From: TM7 phylum sp. oral taxon 349
GTDB lineage: Bacteria > Patescibacteriota > Saccharimonadia > Saccharimonadales > Saccharimonadaceae
NCBI GenBank assembly: GCA_018127705.1
Contig: CP072328.1
Location: 957,751-1,021,750 of the forward strand
Length of the DNA: 64,000 nt
Reading direction: 5' to 3'
Shown here: positions 53,095 to 62,361 of the stretch, piece by piece
Position numbering within the stretch: the stretch's first letter is position 1
How the letters are laid out: the number at the start of each line of letters is the position of its first letter
Notes under the pieces: model-generated
What the model was told of the DNA's origin: nothing
The model's input: the letters and a program-made list of their open reading frames with translations, nothing else
The model's database searches: none
Made by a program: the position numbers and the translations under genes

Positions 53095-55635
53095 CTACAC
53101 ATCACCCCAATGCACGCCAATTTTCACATCAACCCGCAAGCGAACGCCAAGTTTGGGATAGACCTGCTCCATCGCATCAACCAGAAGTGCCGCAATTGCT
53201 TTCGTCTCAGTGCGCGGACATTCGACTAAGATACTATCGTGAATTTGCAGGATTTGCCGCGCCTTGGGGTAATCGCGGTCAAGTAACTGTTGTACTTTTA
53301 TCATCGCAAGTTTCATTAGATCAGCTTCCGTGCCCTGAATTGGCATATTTGCAGCAGCACGCTCTGCCGCATTACGTACAGCAAAATTACTCGACTTCAC
53401 ATCGGGCGTCCAGCGGCGGCGCCCAAACAGCGTCTCAACAAAACCGTCGTCGTGCGCCTTTTGAATCGTATTTTCCATATATGCTTTCAGATTCGGATGC
53501 ATACGGTAGTACTCGTCGATAAAATGCTGCGCCTCAGCGTAACTCATGTGCGCCGCTGCCGCTAGCCCATGCTGCCCCATACCGTATAGCACACCGAAGT
53601 TTACTACTTTAGCGCGCCGGCGCTGCGCGGGCGTCACGTCATCAAGCGGTACACCGTACACTTCGGCAGCAGTTTTGGCGTGAATGTCAGTATCGCTATT
53701 GAAATCGTCTATCATGCTCTGCTCGCCCGCCATCACCGCCGCAAGACGCAGTTCAAACTGTGAATAATCGGCGTTTACGAACATATTTCCGTCTGCCGGC
53801 ACAAATGCATCGCGAATGTGTCGTCCAAGCGCCGTACGGATTGGAATATTCTGCAGATTCGGGTCGGTACTGCTCAGACGCCCCGTCGCCACAACATCTT
53901 GGTTAAATGTTGTATGCACATAGCCGCGCTCGTCAGCCTGCTGCGGCAACGTCGTAACATACGTATTCTGTAATTTTGCTAGCTCGCGGTAGCGTTCAAC
54001 CAGCTCAACAATTGGATGCTGCCCGCGCAATTTATCTAATTCTTTTTGCCCAGTACTATATCCCGTGCGTCCTTTTTTAATCCCGACAGTTGGCAGTTGT
54101 AATTTTGTAAACAATGCCTCAGACAACTGCATTGGACTGGAAACATTAAATTCGTAGCCGACCATATCATGCACCTGCGCTTGTATGTCTGCAATTTCGC
54201 GAGTTAATTTTGTATTCATCGCATCAAGCACACCCGCATCTAAACGAATCCCTTGATGCTCCATGCGCGCCAGGATTGCAATGAGCGGAAAGTCCATCTC
54301 ATGCGCTACGCGCGACAAGTCAGGCAACGCTTCAAATGCTTGCCGCTGTTCATCGTACAACGCCCAGATCGCGCGAACTGCGCTTTGAGGGCTATCAATT
54401 GACTCTAGCCCAACGAGATCTTCCAGTCGACGTGATTTTCGCAACGGATTCAGGAGAAACGAACCTTGTGCTGTATCATGTTGTACTTTTGGTAACGTTG
54501 TGATTCCATCGGCAAGCAATTGCTTTAAAAACATTTTTACATCATGCCCAATCATCGGTACGTGAACAAGGATTTTCGCCGCATCAACGCGAGTGAGACA
54601 CGCAGCTTTAGTACGCTCGTGGCTAAGCCATACGTTATCGCCGTCAGCCCAGACTACTAATTCCGGCGCCATTATCAAAACCGCCTGCGCTGTGCCTGGT
54701 TCGATTTCTTCAATATCATTTGTGTCGAGTGCAGGCATTGTTGGCGCATTATCTTTATCTTTCATAGCATCTGGCAATTTTCGCAGCAAACTGCGGAATT
54801 CCAATTTCACTAACATCGCTTTCAACTTTGCTGTATCAAGTCGCGCGATATCCATCGCTGGCAGATCCAGTGCCACCGGTGCATCAAACATTAACGCTGC
54901 AAGCCGCTTACTCATATACGCCGAATCTTTGCCTGCAATTAATTTCTTGCGCACACTTTCCTTCACGTCATCAAGATGCTCGTAAATGCCGTCGAGTGTA
55001 TCAAATTGCTGCAATAGCTGTGTCGCCGTCTTTTCGCCAACGCCTGCGACACCAGGGATATTGTCGCTGGCGTCGCCTTTTAGGCTCTTTAAGTCAAGAA
55101 ATTGATCAATTCGAATACTGTAGCGCGCTTCAAATTCTGCCACATCGAATTTATCAATGTTTGACACGCCTTTTTTTAATGCATACAAAAACGTATTATC
55201 GTCCAAAATCTGCAGCGCATCTAAGTCGCTTGTAATTAAATAGGTCTCAATATTGCCGCGCGCCTCTGCCTGGCGATCAAGCGTTGCCATAATATCATCC
55301 GCTTCGTAATCGTCAAATTCGTAGAGCGGCCAGCCAAACGCATCAAGCAGTTCATGCAAAATCGGAATTTGCGCGTAAAAATCTGGTGGCGCCGGCTTAC
55401 GCCCGGCTTTGTACTCGGGGTAGATTTCGAGACGCTTACGAATATTTGTTTTCGGCTTATCCCATGCCACGCATACGTAATCGGGCTGGATCTGTCGAAT
55501 CAGCTCAAGGCTCAGCGCCGCAAATCCGTACACGCCGCCCGTCGGCGTACCGTCCGCCGTTGACAGATTCGGCATCGCATAGTAACCGCGATAAAATACG
55601 CTTTTGCCGTCAATAATTACTAAGCGTTTCGTCAT
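53095..55635 (-). CDS. polA: DNA polymerase I
   Basis: 846 residues. The N-terminal 5'-3' exonuclease domain (about 1-290) has YEFDDYEADDIMATL and LKGDASDNIPGVAGVGEKTA. The 3'-5' exonuclease region (about 310-450) lacks the F-D-T-E-T motif, so proofreading is lost, as in Taq and Bacillus enzymes. Polymerase motifs are DYSQFELRLA (A), RRAKVVNFGVLYG (B) and QIHDSILVE (C); in C the usual HDE reads HDS. The enzyme fills gaps and removes RNA primers. TATAAT ends six bases before the ATG. Confidence 0.96.
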   Translation of the reverse strand: MTKRLVIIDGKSVFYRGYYAMPNLSTADGTPTGGVYGFAALSLELIRQIQPDYVCVAWDKPKTNIRKRLEIYPEYKAGRKPAPPDFYAQIPILHELLDAFGWPLYEFDDYEADDIMATLDRQAEARGNIETYLITSDLDALQILDDNTFLYALKKGVSNIDKFDVAEFEARYSIRIDQFLDLKSLKGDASDNIPGVAGVGEKTATQLLQQFDTLDGIYEHLDDVKESVRKKLIAGKDSAYMSKRLAALMFDAPVALDLPAMDIARLDTAKLKAMLVKLEFRSLLRKLPDAMKDKDNAPTMPALDTNDIEEIEPGTAQAVLIMAPELVVWADGDNVWLSHERTKAACLTRVDAAKILVHVPMIGHDVKMFLKQLLADGITTLPKVQHDTAQGSFLLNPLRKSRRLEDLVGLESIDSPQSAVRAIWALYDEQRQAFEALPDLSRVAHEMDFPLIAILARMEHQGIRLDAGVLDAMNTKLTREIADIQAQVHDMVGYEFNVSSPMQLSEALFTKLQLPTVGIKKGRTGYSTGQKELDKLRGQHPIVELVERYRELAKLQNTYVTTLPQQADERGYVHTTFNQDVVATGRLSSTDPNLQNIPIRTALGRHIRDAFVPADGNMFVNADYSQFELRLAAVMAGEQSMIDDFNSDTDIHAKTAAEVYGVPLDDVTPAQRRRAKVVNFGVLYGMGQHGLAAAAHMSYAEAQHFIDEYYRMHPNLKAYMENTIQKAHDDGFVETLFGRRRWTPDVKSSNFAVRNAAERAAANMPIQGTEADLMKLAMIKVQQLLDRDYPKARQILQIHDSILVECPRTETKAIAALLVDAMEQVYPKLGVRLRVDVKIGVHWGDV

Positions 55636-55641
55636 AAATCT

Positions 55642-55658
55642 ATTATATCTGATATGAT
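55642..55658. promoter_or_regulatory. Divergent leaderless promoters of polA and the kinase gene
   Basis: Minus strand TATAAT (55647-55642) is six bases before the polA ATG. Plus strand TATGAT (55653-55658) is six bases before the ATG at 55665. The two genes are only 29 bases apart and neither has a Shine-Dalgarno. Confidence 0.6.
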
Positions 55659-55664
55659 AAAGCT

Positions 55665-56237
55665 ATGAGTGAAATTCCTGCAAACATCAAAATTATCGCG
55701 TTCGTTGGACTAACGGGTAGCGGCAAGTCCGAAGCCGCAAGCTACGTTATCAACAAAGGCTACCCGCGCGTGTACTTTGGCGGCGTTATCTTAAGCGCCA
55801 TGAAGGAAGCCGGCATTGACTGGAGCGAAGCTAACGAACGCGCTTTCCGTGAAGATATTCGCGCACGCGAAGGTAAAGATTTCGTCGTAAAACACATCAT
55901 TCGCGAAATTCACAATCTCATTAACGCCGGGCAACGGCACATCGTCGCTGATGGATTATATACGTGGACGGAGTATAAAACCTTAAAACGCGAATTTTCC
56001 AGCGCCCTCACCGTTGTGGCAATCGTTGCGCCAAAGCGCCTGCGCCACCATCGTCTGACAACGCGCCCCGTCCGTCCGCTTACTGTTGAAGAAGCAAGTT
56101 CGCGCGACTGGGCAGAGATTGAGAATCTTGAAAAGGGCGGCCCAATCGCTATCGCTGATTACTATGTTCATAACGACAGCACAATTGATAGTTTACACCA
56201 GCAGCTTGACAAAATTTGCGCCATTATCCATTTTTAA
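55665..56237 (+). CDS. P-loop NTPase, dephospho-CoA-kinase-like
   Basis: 190 residues. Walker A is GLTGSGKSEAA, followed by GYPRVYFGGVILSAM and a lid with RLRHHRLTTRP. The overall pattern matches archaeal-type dephospho-CoA-kinase-related/AAA_18 P-loop kinases. It may phosphorylate a nucleotide or cofactor precursor; the true CoaE motifs are not complete. Divergent from polA with overlapping promoter space. Confidence 0.78.
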   Translation: MSEIPANIKIIAFVGLTGSGKSEAASYVINKGYPRVYFGGVILSAMKEAGIDWSEANERAFREDIRAREGKDFVVKHIIREIHNLINAGQRHIVADGLYTWTEYKTLKREFSSALTVVAIVAPKRLRHHRLTTRPVRPLTVEEASSRDWAEIENLEKGGPIAIADYYVHNDSTIDSLHQQLDKICAIIHF

Positions 56238-56286
56238 CCGCTAGTACGCTATAATTAAGTATAATACGATATGAAGGAGAATCATT

Positions 56287-56715
56287 ATGAGTAACGAAAC
56301 ACAACAAACCGCGCCGCAAACCCCACCGCAACCAGCTTCACCTGTGCCGCCACAGCCAGCCTACGTTCCACCGGCAGGACAGCCCTACCAGCAGTATCAA
56401 ACGCCAAGCACTGGTCAGCCATATCAACAACCCTATGCGCAGCCGGGGTACGCATACGAAAATCCGGGGCAGAACCTCGGTATCATCGGTATCATTCTTA
56501 ACGTGCTCGGCATCGGTCTTGGCGGACTCATTCTCGGCATCCTGTCGCGTAATAAATCACGCGAAGCCGGTATGTCTACTACAATCGGCACGGTGAGTTT
56601 AGTTTGGGGAATTATTGAGGTTGTAATTGGCTTTATTGCGGGGATTATTTTTATCATTGCCATACTTAGCGATCCGTCGCTTGCACCTGCTAATACGTCG
56701 TCTACGTTGTACTAA
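56287..56715 (+). CDS. DUF4190-like small membrane protein with Pro-rich tail
   Basis: 142 residues. Residues 1-60 are Pro/Gln/Tyr-rich (PYQQPYAQPGYAYENPGQN), then two membrane helices with a short loop (LGIIGIILNVLGIGLGGLIL and VVIGFIAGIIFIIAIL) around SRNKSREAGM. AAGGAGA precedes the ATG. The layout is common in actinobacteria and Firmicutes; function unknown. Confidence 0.72.
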   Translation: MSNETQQTAPQTPPQPASPVPPQPAYVPPAGQPYQQYQTPSTGQPYQQPYAQPGYAYENPGQNLGIIGIILNVLGIGLGGLILGILSRNKSREAGMSTTIGTVSLVWGIIEVVIGFIAGIIFIIAILSDPSLAPANTSSTLY

Positions 56716-56741
56716 CAGGCTTCAGATACAAAATAAATTAC

Positions 56742-56777
56742 AAAAACGGAGCGCTCTTTTTGTTGAGGGGCGCTCCG
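56742..56777 (-). terminator. Terminator of the dnaG-rpoD operon
   Basis: 8-bp stem CGGAGCGC/GCGCTCCG on the minus strand followed by TTTTTG. It lies 30 bases after the rpoD stop. Confidence 0.75.
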
Positions 56778-56807
56778 AATTGTTAAATAGCAGCGGACGC
56801 AATGCCC

Positions 56808-57806
56808 CTAGCGCAAATATTCAAATAATTTTTTCGCATCTTTGTGCTTGCGTAGTTTAGCAAGAGCTTTTGCTTCAATTTGGCGAATGCGCTCGCGCGT
56901 CACCGCAAATTCTTGCCCAACTTCCTCAAGCGTGTGGCTTTTGCCGCCGTCTAACCCAAAGCGCATACGAATAATCTTTTGTTCACGGTCGCTCAGCGTG
57001 CTAAGCAAATCTTGCACTTGTTCTTTCAATAGCTCGTTTGATGCCGCTTCTTCCGGACTAATCGTGTCTTCGTCTTCAATAAAATCGCCCAGCACCGACT
57101 CGCCATCTTCTTCGCCGTCACGCCCAACGCCCGCATCAAGGCTAGAAATATCTTGCTTGATCTTCATGACGTATTCAACCTTATCCGGCTCCATATCAAG
57201 CTCTTTAGCGAGCTCCTCAATTGTTGGTTCGCGGTTCAAATCTTGCGTCATGCGGCGCTGCGTGCGCAACAGCTTGTTAATCGTCTCAACCATATGGACA
57301 GGAATGCGAATCGTACGCGCCTGGTCGGCAATGGCGCGCGTAATCGCTTGGCGAATCCACCAGGTAGCATAGGTGCTAAACTTGAATCCCTTATCCGGAT
57401 CAAACTTTTCAACAGCACGCAATAATCCCGTGTGCCCTTCTTGGATCAAATCAAGAAAATCAAGCCCGCGTCCGCTATAGCGCTTTGCAATTGATACAAC
57501 AAGGCGCATATTTGCTTCCGCCATTTTATCCTTCGCCTTTTTGTCGCCATCTTTCACGCGCTGAGCAAGCGCCAGTTCTTCTTCGGCGCTAAGCAATGGA
57601 ATTTTACCAATTTCCCGCAGGTGCAAGCGCACCGAATCATCCGAGATATCATCAAAATACTGGTGCGCGTTCAGGATATCCTCCGGCGTATCTTCGTCCA
57701 TCAAGTCATCGGCGGCCGGCCCGTCAAAATCCTGGTTTGTAAAATCATCCGCTGGTGCTGCGGACATTGTTTTTTTTGCTTGCGCTTGATCGTCATCGTT
57801 TGCCAC
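56808..57806 (-). CDS. rpoD: RNA polymerase sigma factor (RpoD/SigA)
   Basis: 332 residues. Region 1.2 ([20 protein letters not shown]), region 2 ([20 protein letters not shown], covering -10 recognition), region 3 ([20 protein letters not shown]) and region 4 ([20 protein letters not shown], -35 recognition) are all present. Region 1.1 is replaced by a short acidic N-terminus. This is the housekeeping sigma, consistent with the TATAAT-type boxes in the window. Its start overlaps dnaG by 14 bases, a macromolecular synthesis operon order. Confidence 0.97.
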   Translation of the reverse strand: MANDDDQAQAKKTMSAAPADDFTNQDFDGPAADDLMDEDTPEDILNAHQYFDDISDDSVRLHLREIGKIPLLSAEEELALAQRVKDGDKKAKDKMAEANMRLVVSIAKRYSGRGLDFLDLIQEGHTGLLRAVEKFDPDKGFKFSTYATWWIRQAITRAIADQARTIRIPVHMVETINKLLRTQRRMTQDLNREPTIEELAKELDMEPDKVEYVMKIKQDISSLDAGVGRDGEEDGESVLGDFIEDEDTISPEEAASNELLKEQVQDLLSTLSDREQKIIRMRFGLDGGKSHTLEEVGQEFAVTRERIRQIEAKALAKLRKHKDAKKLFEYLR

Positions 57807-59535
57807 GTACTTTCTCCTTGATTATATTGTTGAGCGCAGTTCGCAAACGCTCCGCCGCCGATTCATCGCCGGCTGCTTCGGCGTCTCGCAACTGCGCGAG
57901 TAATCTGTCCTGTGTTTGTTTCGCGTGTTCATGTTCTATCTGCTGTAGCAATTGTCTCATCGCAAGCTGGCGATCCTCACCGCTCCAGACCCCATACCGC
58001 TCTTCAGCGCGTAATAGTACTATTTTTACATAGATGTCATATTCTTGCAACTCCTTCGGCGTTACTTGAATGAGCTCATCATGCGACTGTAAATATAGAG
58101 CAAGCGCACGCCGAGACGCCTCATGCCAATGCGTGGCATCAATACGGCGCAGCATATCCCGACAGCGTAGATCGCAGCACGCCAATGCAAGCGCGTTATC
58201 CTCCTTGACATATGCGTCATTGTTTGCCGTTTGCGCCGACTGCGCAACTGGTTTAAGCGGTTTTTCGCGCGTTTTACCGCCTGCAAATTTTGCGCGCACT
58301 GTTTCAACGCTCGTTTGCGCCAACTCTGCCGTCCGTGTTAAATAGTATTCTTGCTCCACCGGGTCGCCTAAAAGGCGGATTACGCCAAGTGCTGCCGTAG
58401 TAAAATTACGTTTACCTGCCGCCGTATCTAAATCTAACCGCGATGCATACTGCCGCAGTATCCAGTCAACTGCCGGTTCCGCCGTGTCAATTGCTCGCTG
58501 CCACGAGCTTACGTCTGCCTGAATAAGCTCATCAGGGTCTTTATACTGCTCCGGTAAACTAATAATCGTTAGTTCGACACCCGCCTGCGACGCCAGCGTA
58601 ATCGCACGCTCCGTCGCTGCTACACCCGCTTTGTCGCCATCATACGCTAGTCGCACATCTCCCGTTAGGCGCTTCACGGCGCGAATGTGCTGCTCGGTCA
58701 TTGCTGTACCGGCAGTTGCTACGACATTTTTGATACCCGCTTGATGGCTACTTACGACGTCAAGATTCCCCTCAACCATCACAATAAATCCTGCCTGACG
58801 AATCGCCTGCTTTGCCTGGCTGAGCGCAAAAATATGCCGTCCCTTATCATAAAGCAACGTCTGCGGCGTGTTCAAATATTTTGGCGCGTTCGGTACATCA
58901 CCGATAATTCGCCCGGTAAATCCAATCACCTGACCGCTTGAGTCCATTAGCGGTACCATCATACGTCCGCGGAACATATCGCCGCCGAAGCGATTGAGCA
59001 GGCCGGCATCATTAAGCTCGCGCCGCGAAAACCCTTTTTTATCCAGAGCGCGTACGAGCGCTTCGCCGCTATCGGGCGCGTAACCAATTTGGAAATCTGC
59101 CACAACCTGTTTAGATAGGCTGCGCACGCGAAATACATATTCCATCGCGTGTTGATTATGCAGTAAACACTGTTGATAAAACCGTGCCGCTAATTGATTT
59201 GCTATAAGCAAGCGTTTCTTACGCGCTGCGTGTTCTTTAGCGTGCGCTGGTTCGTAGTCGCTCAGCTCAACGCCCGCTTTTTTCGCTAAAAACTCCAGAG
59301 CTTGACGAAAGTCCATACCCTCAGCTTCCATCACAAACGCGAACACATCGCCGCCCTTGTTGCTGCTAAAATCATGCCAAATATTTTTGTCGGGACTAAC
59401 GAAAAAACTTGGCGTCTTTTCGCTTGTAAATGGACTTAGTCCCTTAAAGCTGCGCCCTGCCCGTTTCAGCTGTACATACTCGCCGATCACATCTTCAATG
59501 TTCAGCCGCGCGCGCACCTCCTCTTTGGCATCCAT
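57793..59535 (-). CDS. dnaG: DNA primase lacking zinc ligands
   Basis: 580 residues. The N-terminal domain aligns with the CHC2 zinc-binding domain, but the ligands are gone: usual C-P-F-H is SPFT in [15 protein letters not shown], and the second pair is replaced in [11 protein letters not shown]. The TOPRIM core is intact: [18 protein letters not shown] and [17 protein letters not shown] with the acidic triad. A short C-terminal helical domain (about 440-580) may contact DnaB. The enzyme makes RNA primers for replication. TATAAT ends seven bases before the ATG. Confidence 0.95.
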   Translation of the reverse strand: MDAKEEVRARLNIEDVIGEYVQLKRAGRSFKGLSPFTSEKTPSFFVSPDKNIWHDFSSNKGGDVFAFVMEAEGMDFRQALEFLAKKAGVELSDYEPAHAKEHAARKKRLLIANQLAARFYQQCLLHNQHAMEYVFRVRSLSKQVVADFQIGYAPDSGEALVRALDKKGFSRRELNDAGLLNRFGGDMFRGRMMVPLMDSSGQVIGFTGRIIGDVPNAPKYLNTPQTLLYDKGRHIFALSQAKQAIRQAGFIVMVEGNLDVVSSHQAGIKNVVATAGTAMTEQHIRAVKRLTGDVRLAYDGDKAGVAATERAITLASQAGVELTIISLPEQYKDPDELIQADVSSWQRAIDTAEPAVDWILRQYASRLDLDTAAGKRNFTTAALGVIRLLGDPVEQEYYLTRTAELAQTSVETVRAKFAGGKTREKPLKPVAQSAQTANNDAYVKEDNALALACCDLRCRDMLRRIDATHWHEASRRALALYLQSHDELIQVTPKELQEYDIYVKIVLLRAEERYGVWSGEDRQLAMRQLLQQIEHEHAKQTQDRLLAQLRDAEAAGDESAAERLRTALNNIIKEKVRGKR

Positions 59536-59542
59536 AGAATTT

Positions 59543-59548
59543 ATTATA
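59543..59548 (-). promoter_or_regulatory. -10 box of the dnaG-rpoD operon (leaderless layout)
   Basis: TATAAT on the minus strand, seven bases before the dnaG ATG; no Shine-Dalgarno. Confidence 0.6.
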
Positions 59549-59591
59549 TCACTCTTTACCTCTGTTATCGATTATGGTTAAATGGGATTAT

Positions 59592-60560
59592 ATGAATCCG
59601 CAAGACCCCTATCGTTCACTGCAAAACCCTCAACAGCCGCAGGGGTCTTCGTCGCTGCCGCCGGTTAATCCGGCGCCAAGCCAAAATTCGAATCAGAATC
59701 TACACGCCGCACCGAGCAACTCAGCGCCACAGCCAATACCGGAAATGACACCTCGGTCTCGGGCAGGCTATCCACAGTTGCAATCACTTCAGCCACGACC
59801 ACAGTCGGCACAGCAAATACCGCAGCCAGCACAAACTCCATACCGTCCACAGCCATTGCAAGCACCATACCAACCGCAGTCGGCGCAAAATCCGATCCCA
59901 AGCCCGGGCTCAAGCCAAACACAATTTTCCAATCCAGCATTTAATAATCTCAATTCCCCAGCTCCAGCGGCAACGCCCGATGATTACACAACCGTCGACT
60001 ATCTCAACCGAATCGCCCCGCTTGAGGAGCGCACCGTCAACCGGTTTGCTGTTTTTGGGCTGATTGGCGCTGTACTTACAGCGGTTGTCGTCATATTTAT
60101 TGTTATCACAAGTAGTCAAGGCCCAAATTCCAATGAGATGCTTCTGCCTATATCGCAGCGCGTTGATACGCTTGGAACTGTCGCGAAAGCCGAAACTACA
60201 AAACTTGTGCAAATAGAGATTGCTGAAGCAAATGCTTCATTATCGTCCACGCTAACATCCATGAAAGCTCAGCTTGAGACTATTATGAAAAGTAAAAAAA
60301 TAAAAACGGCGAATAGTGCTTCAGAGAAAAAATATCTAGAATCGATTGAGAAAAAACTCAACGACGCCCATCAAAAAGGAATTTTAGACCGCACATACAC
60401 GACACAGATGACTTATGAATTATCATTGCTTAAAACGCAAATAAATAAACTAAAGCGCGCTACAAAAAATAAAGACATCACTGAATTCTGCGATGCGTCT
60501 ATAAAAAATATTAATACTATCCTTGCCGCATACGATAAATTTAGCGCATCAAAACAATAG
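59592..60560 (+). CDS. Membrane protein with Pro/Gln-rich N-terminus and coiled coil
   Basis: 322 residues from the ATG at 59592 (MNPQDPYRSLQNP); an earlier frame start at 59574 is possible. The first 125 residues are Pro/Gln/Ser-rich. One membrane helix (about 152-175, FGLIGAVLTAVVVIFIVIT) precedes an external helical domain of 140 residues, rich in Lys. Overall plan matches the gene at 14146. Function unknown. Confidence 0.68.
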   Translation: MNPQDPYRSLQNPQQPQGSSSLPPVNPAPSQNSNQNLHAAPSNSAPQPIPEMTPRSRAGYPQLQSLQPRPQSAQQIPQPAQTPYRPQPLQAPYQPQSAQNPIPSPGSSQTQFSNPAFNNLNSPAPAATPDDYTTVDYLNRIAPLEERTVNRFAVFGLIGAVLTAVVVIFIVITSSQGPNSNEMLLPISQRVDTLGTVAKAETTKLVQIEIAEANASLSSTLTSMKAQLETIMKSKKIKTANSASEKKYLESIEKKLNDAHQKGILDRTYTTQMTYELSLLKTQINKLKRATKNKDITEFCDASIKNINTILAAYDKFSASKQ

Positions 60561-60902
60561 CTACCCGGCGACTAACCGATAGCTCAACCGCGCCAAATCT
60601 TTAATCTCGTCGTCGCTCAATTGCCCGCTGCAAATTATTGTAATCCAGTGTTTTTTGTTTAGATGATGCCCCGGCTGCACTGTTTCGTATTTCTGCTGTA
60701 AACGTAACGACAACTGCGGGTCACATTTTAGACTCACGCGCAGCGGCTGAGAGCCCTCGGCAATGAGCGCAAACATCTTTTCACGCTGCCCTGGTGCATC
60801 ATTATGCCCAACCTTATATACCGCCGGCGATTCACCAAACGGGTAATCAAGCCATGCATCTGGCAAACTTAGCAAAAACGCCTCTAAGTCTTTATGTGTC
60901 AT
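60561..60902 (-). CDS. MmcQ/YjbR family protein
   Basis: 113 residues from the ATG at 60902, which overlaps the corA stop as ATGA. Motifs AWLDYPFGESPAVYKVG, SLKCDPQLS and HLNKKHWITI match the MmcQ/YjbR double-wing fold. Members are often called DNA-binding, without firm proof. Third gene of the orn-corA operon. Confidence 0.88.
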   Translation of the reverse strand: MTHKDLEAFLLSLPDAWLDYPFGESPAVYKVGHNDAPGQREKMFALIAEGSQPLRVSLKCDPQLSLRLQQKYETVQPGHHLNKKHWITIICSGQLSDDEIKDLARLSYRLVAG

Positions 60903-61777
60903 AGCCATTTTTTCCATACGAAATACCACACCATCAAAAGCGGCATAACAACAATCAATACCATGATGATCACAAACGCTGTATCGTCATGAAATGGCAG
61001 CTGCGAAAAATTCATGCCGCCAAGTCCAGTCAAAAACGAAATCGGCATAAAAATCGTTGTTACTAGTGTCAGGCGTTTCATGACATCGTTCATGCGATTT
61101 GACACCACCGATAAATACATATCAAGTGCGCTCGTTAGCAGATCGCGCATCGTATCAATCAGCTCGTGCGTACGCCAAGCGTAGTCGTAGCTATCGCGCG
61201 CGTACAATTCATAGCGCTCCTCAAACAGCTCATAACGCCCGCTGCTCAAACCGTTAAGCGTATTCATCAGTGACAATACTACTTTACGCAAGTCCGCCAA
61301 CTGCCGCTTATACATAAATAGTTGCTGTACCTGCTTATGCTGCGGCGTACGAATCATCGTATCTTCTAGCTGATCGGTTACATCATCAATTTTATTCAAG
61401 ATTGGCGTAAACTGCTCTACCGTGTACTGCAAAATGATTGACGCAATCAACGATGGTGTCAATGACTCGCGATGGCGCGTCTGTACCCGCTCAGTAATCT
61501 CCGCATCAAGTGCACCCGCGTGAATTGTCACAATCTGCGATGCGCCAAGCAGCAGCGTCAGATTGCGTAATACGACGTCGCGCCGTTTCACTTCTGGCAG
61601 TTCCAATTGAATCAGCAGCCAATCGTCGCCCTCAATCGCCTGAGATAACTGCCGATCCTGTACTAACACGCGCGCTTGCAAATCCGGCAATCCCAGCTCT
61701 TTTGCTAGCTTTCGCCGATCGTTTGGTTCGGTCGTCTCTATATCGCGCCACAGATCACTAAGTGCCGTTGTTTCCAT
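60899..61777 (-). CDS. corA: CorA-type magnesium/divalent metal transporter
   Basis: 292 residues. A long cytoplasmic funnel domain is followed by two membrane helices at the C-terminus; the first ends with the signature FLTGLGGMNFSQLPF containing G-M-N. The protein ends with the basic WKKWL. It forms a pentameric Mg2+ channel. The start lies three bases after the orn stop, indicating co-transcription. Confidence 0.94.
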   Translation of the reverse strand: METTALSDLWRDIETTEPNDRRKLAKELGLPDLQARVLVQDRQLSQAIEGDDWLLIQLELPEVKRRDVVLRNLTLLLGASQIVTIHAGALDAEITERVQTRHRESLTPSLIASIILQYTVEQFTPILNKIDDVTDQLEDTMIRTPQHKQVQQLFMYKRQLADLRKVVLSLMNTLNGLSSGRYELFEERYELYARDSYDYAWRTHELIDTMRDLLTSALDMYLSVVSNRMNDVMKRLTLVTTIFMPISFLTGLGGMNFSQLPFHDDTAFVIIMVLIVVMPLLMVWYFVWKKWL

Positions 61778-61780
61778 CGC

Positions 61781-62332
61781 CTACATCTTCACTTTCTTTA
61801 AGTAATATTGCAATTCCTGAATGCTACCGCGAATATCGTCAAGCGCTCGATGCTCTTCTGGCTTCGCAAACTTCTTCCCAAATTTTCCCTCAAACACCAC
61901 TTTCCATGCGCTTACATCAAGCATCCGGTAGTGCAATCGCCTTGACACTGCCGGCCACCATTGGTCAATAAATCGCCGATCCTGGTGTATTGAATTACCG
62001 CCAAGCAAAATCTTTGGTTCATTCGCAAAATGTTCATCACAGAATACCAGCAAATCCTGCTCAACCGCTGCGAGTGCTTTGCCGCTATCATTTTGCGCCT
62101 CAAGCCCGCACCGCGCCTTAGGGTTCGCGTCCCAGAACGCTGCATTGCGATCAAGCAATCGCTTTAATTTTGTCGGCTCATGCCGCACAATACCTTCAAA
62201 CGTCGCAACCTCATGAAAATCCCAATCAGTTACGATTGCTGCTGCTTCCAGAATTTCGTCGCGTACTGGGTCAAGTCCTGTCATTTCCAAATCAACCCAC
62301 AAAATTCGTTGCGGTTTAAACGCGTGTTTCAT
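61781..62332 (-). CDS. orn: Oligoribonuclease
   Basis: 183 residues with the DEDDh exonuclease motifs: WVDLEMTGLDP (D, E), GNSIHQDRRFI (D) and HRALDDIRGSI (H, D). Orn finishes RNA decay by degrading 2-5 nt fragments and pGpG. TATAAT ends six bases before the ATG. First gene of the orn-corA-mmcQ operon. With RNase J and PNPase it forms the RNA decay set of this region. Confidence 0.95.
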   Translation of the reverse strand: MKHAFKPQRILWVDLEMTGLDPVRDEILEAAAIVTDWDFHEVATFEGIVRHEPTKLKRLLDRNAAFWDANPKARCGLEAQNDSGKALAAVEQDLLVFCDEHFANEPKILLGGNSIHQDRRFIDQWWPAVSRRLHYRMLDVSAWKVVFEGKFGKKFAKPEEHRALDDIRGSIQELQYYLKKVKM

Positions 62333-62338
62333 GATTGT

Positions 62339-62344
62339 ATTATA
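62339..62344 (-). promoter_or_regulatory. -10 box of orn (leaderless layout)
   Basis: TATAAT on the minus strand, six bases before the ATG, without a ribosome binding site. Confidence 0.6.
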
Positions 62345-62361
62345 TCATTTTATCTACACGC

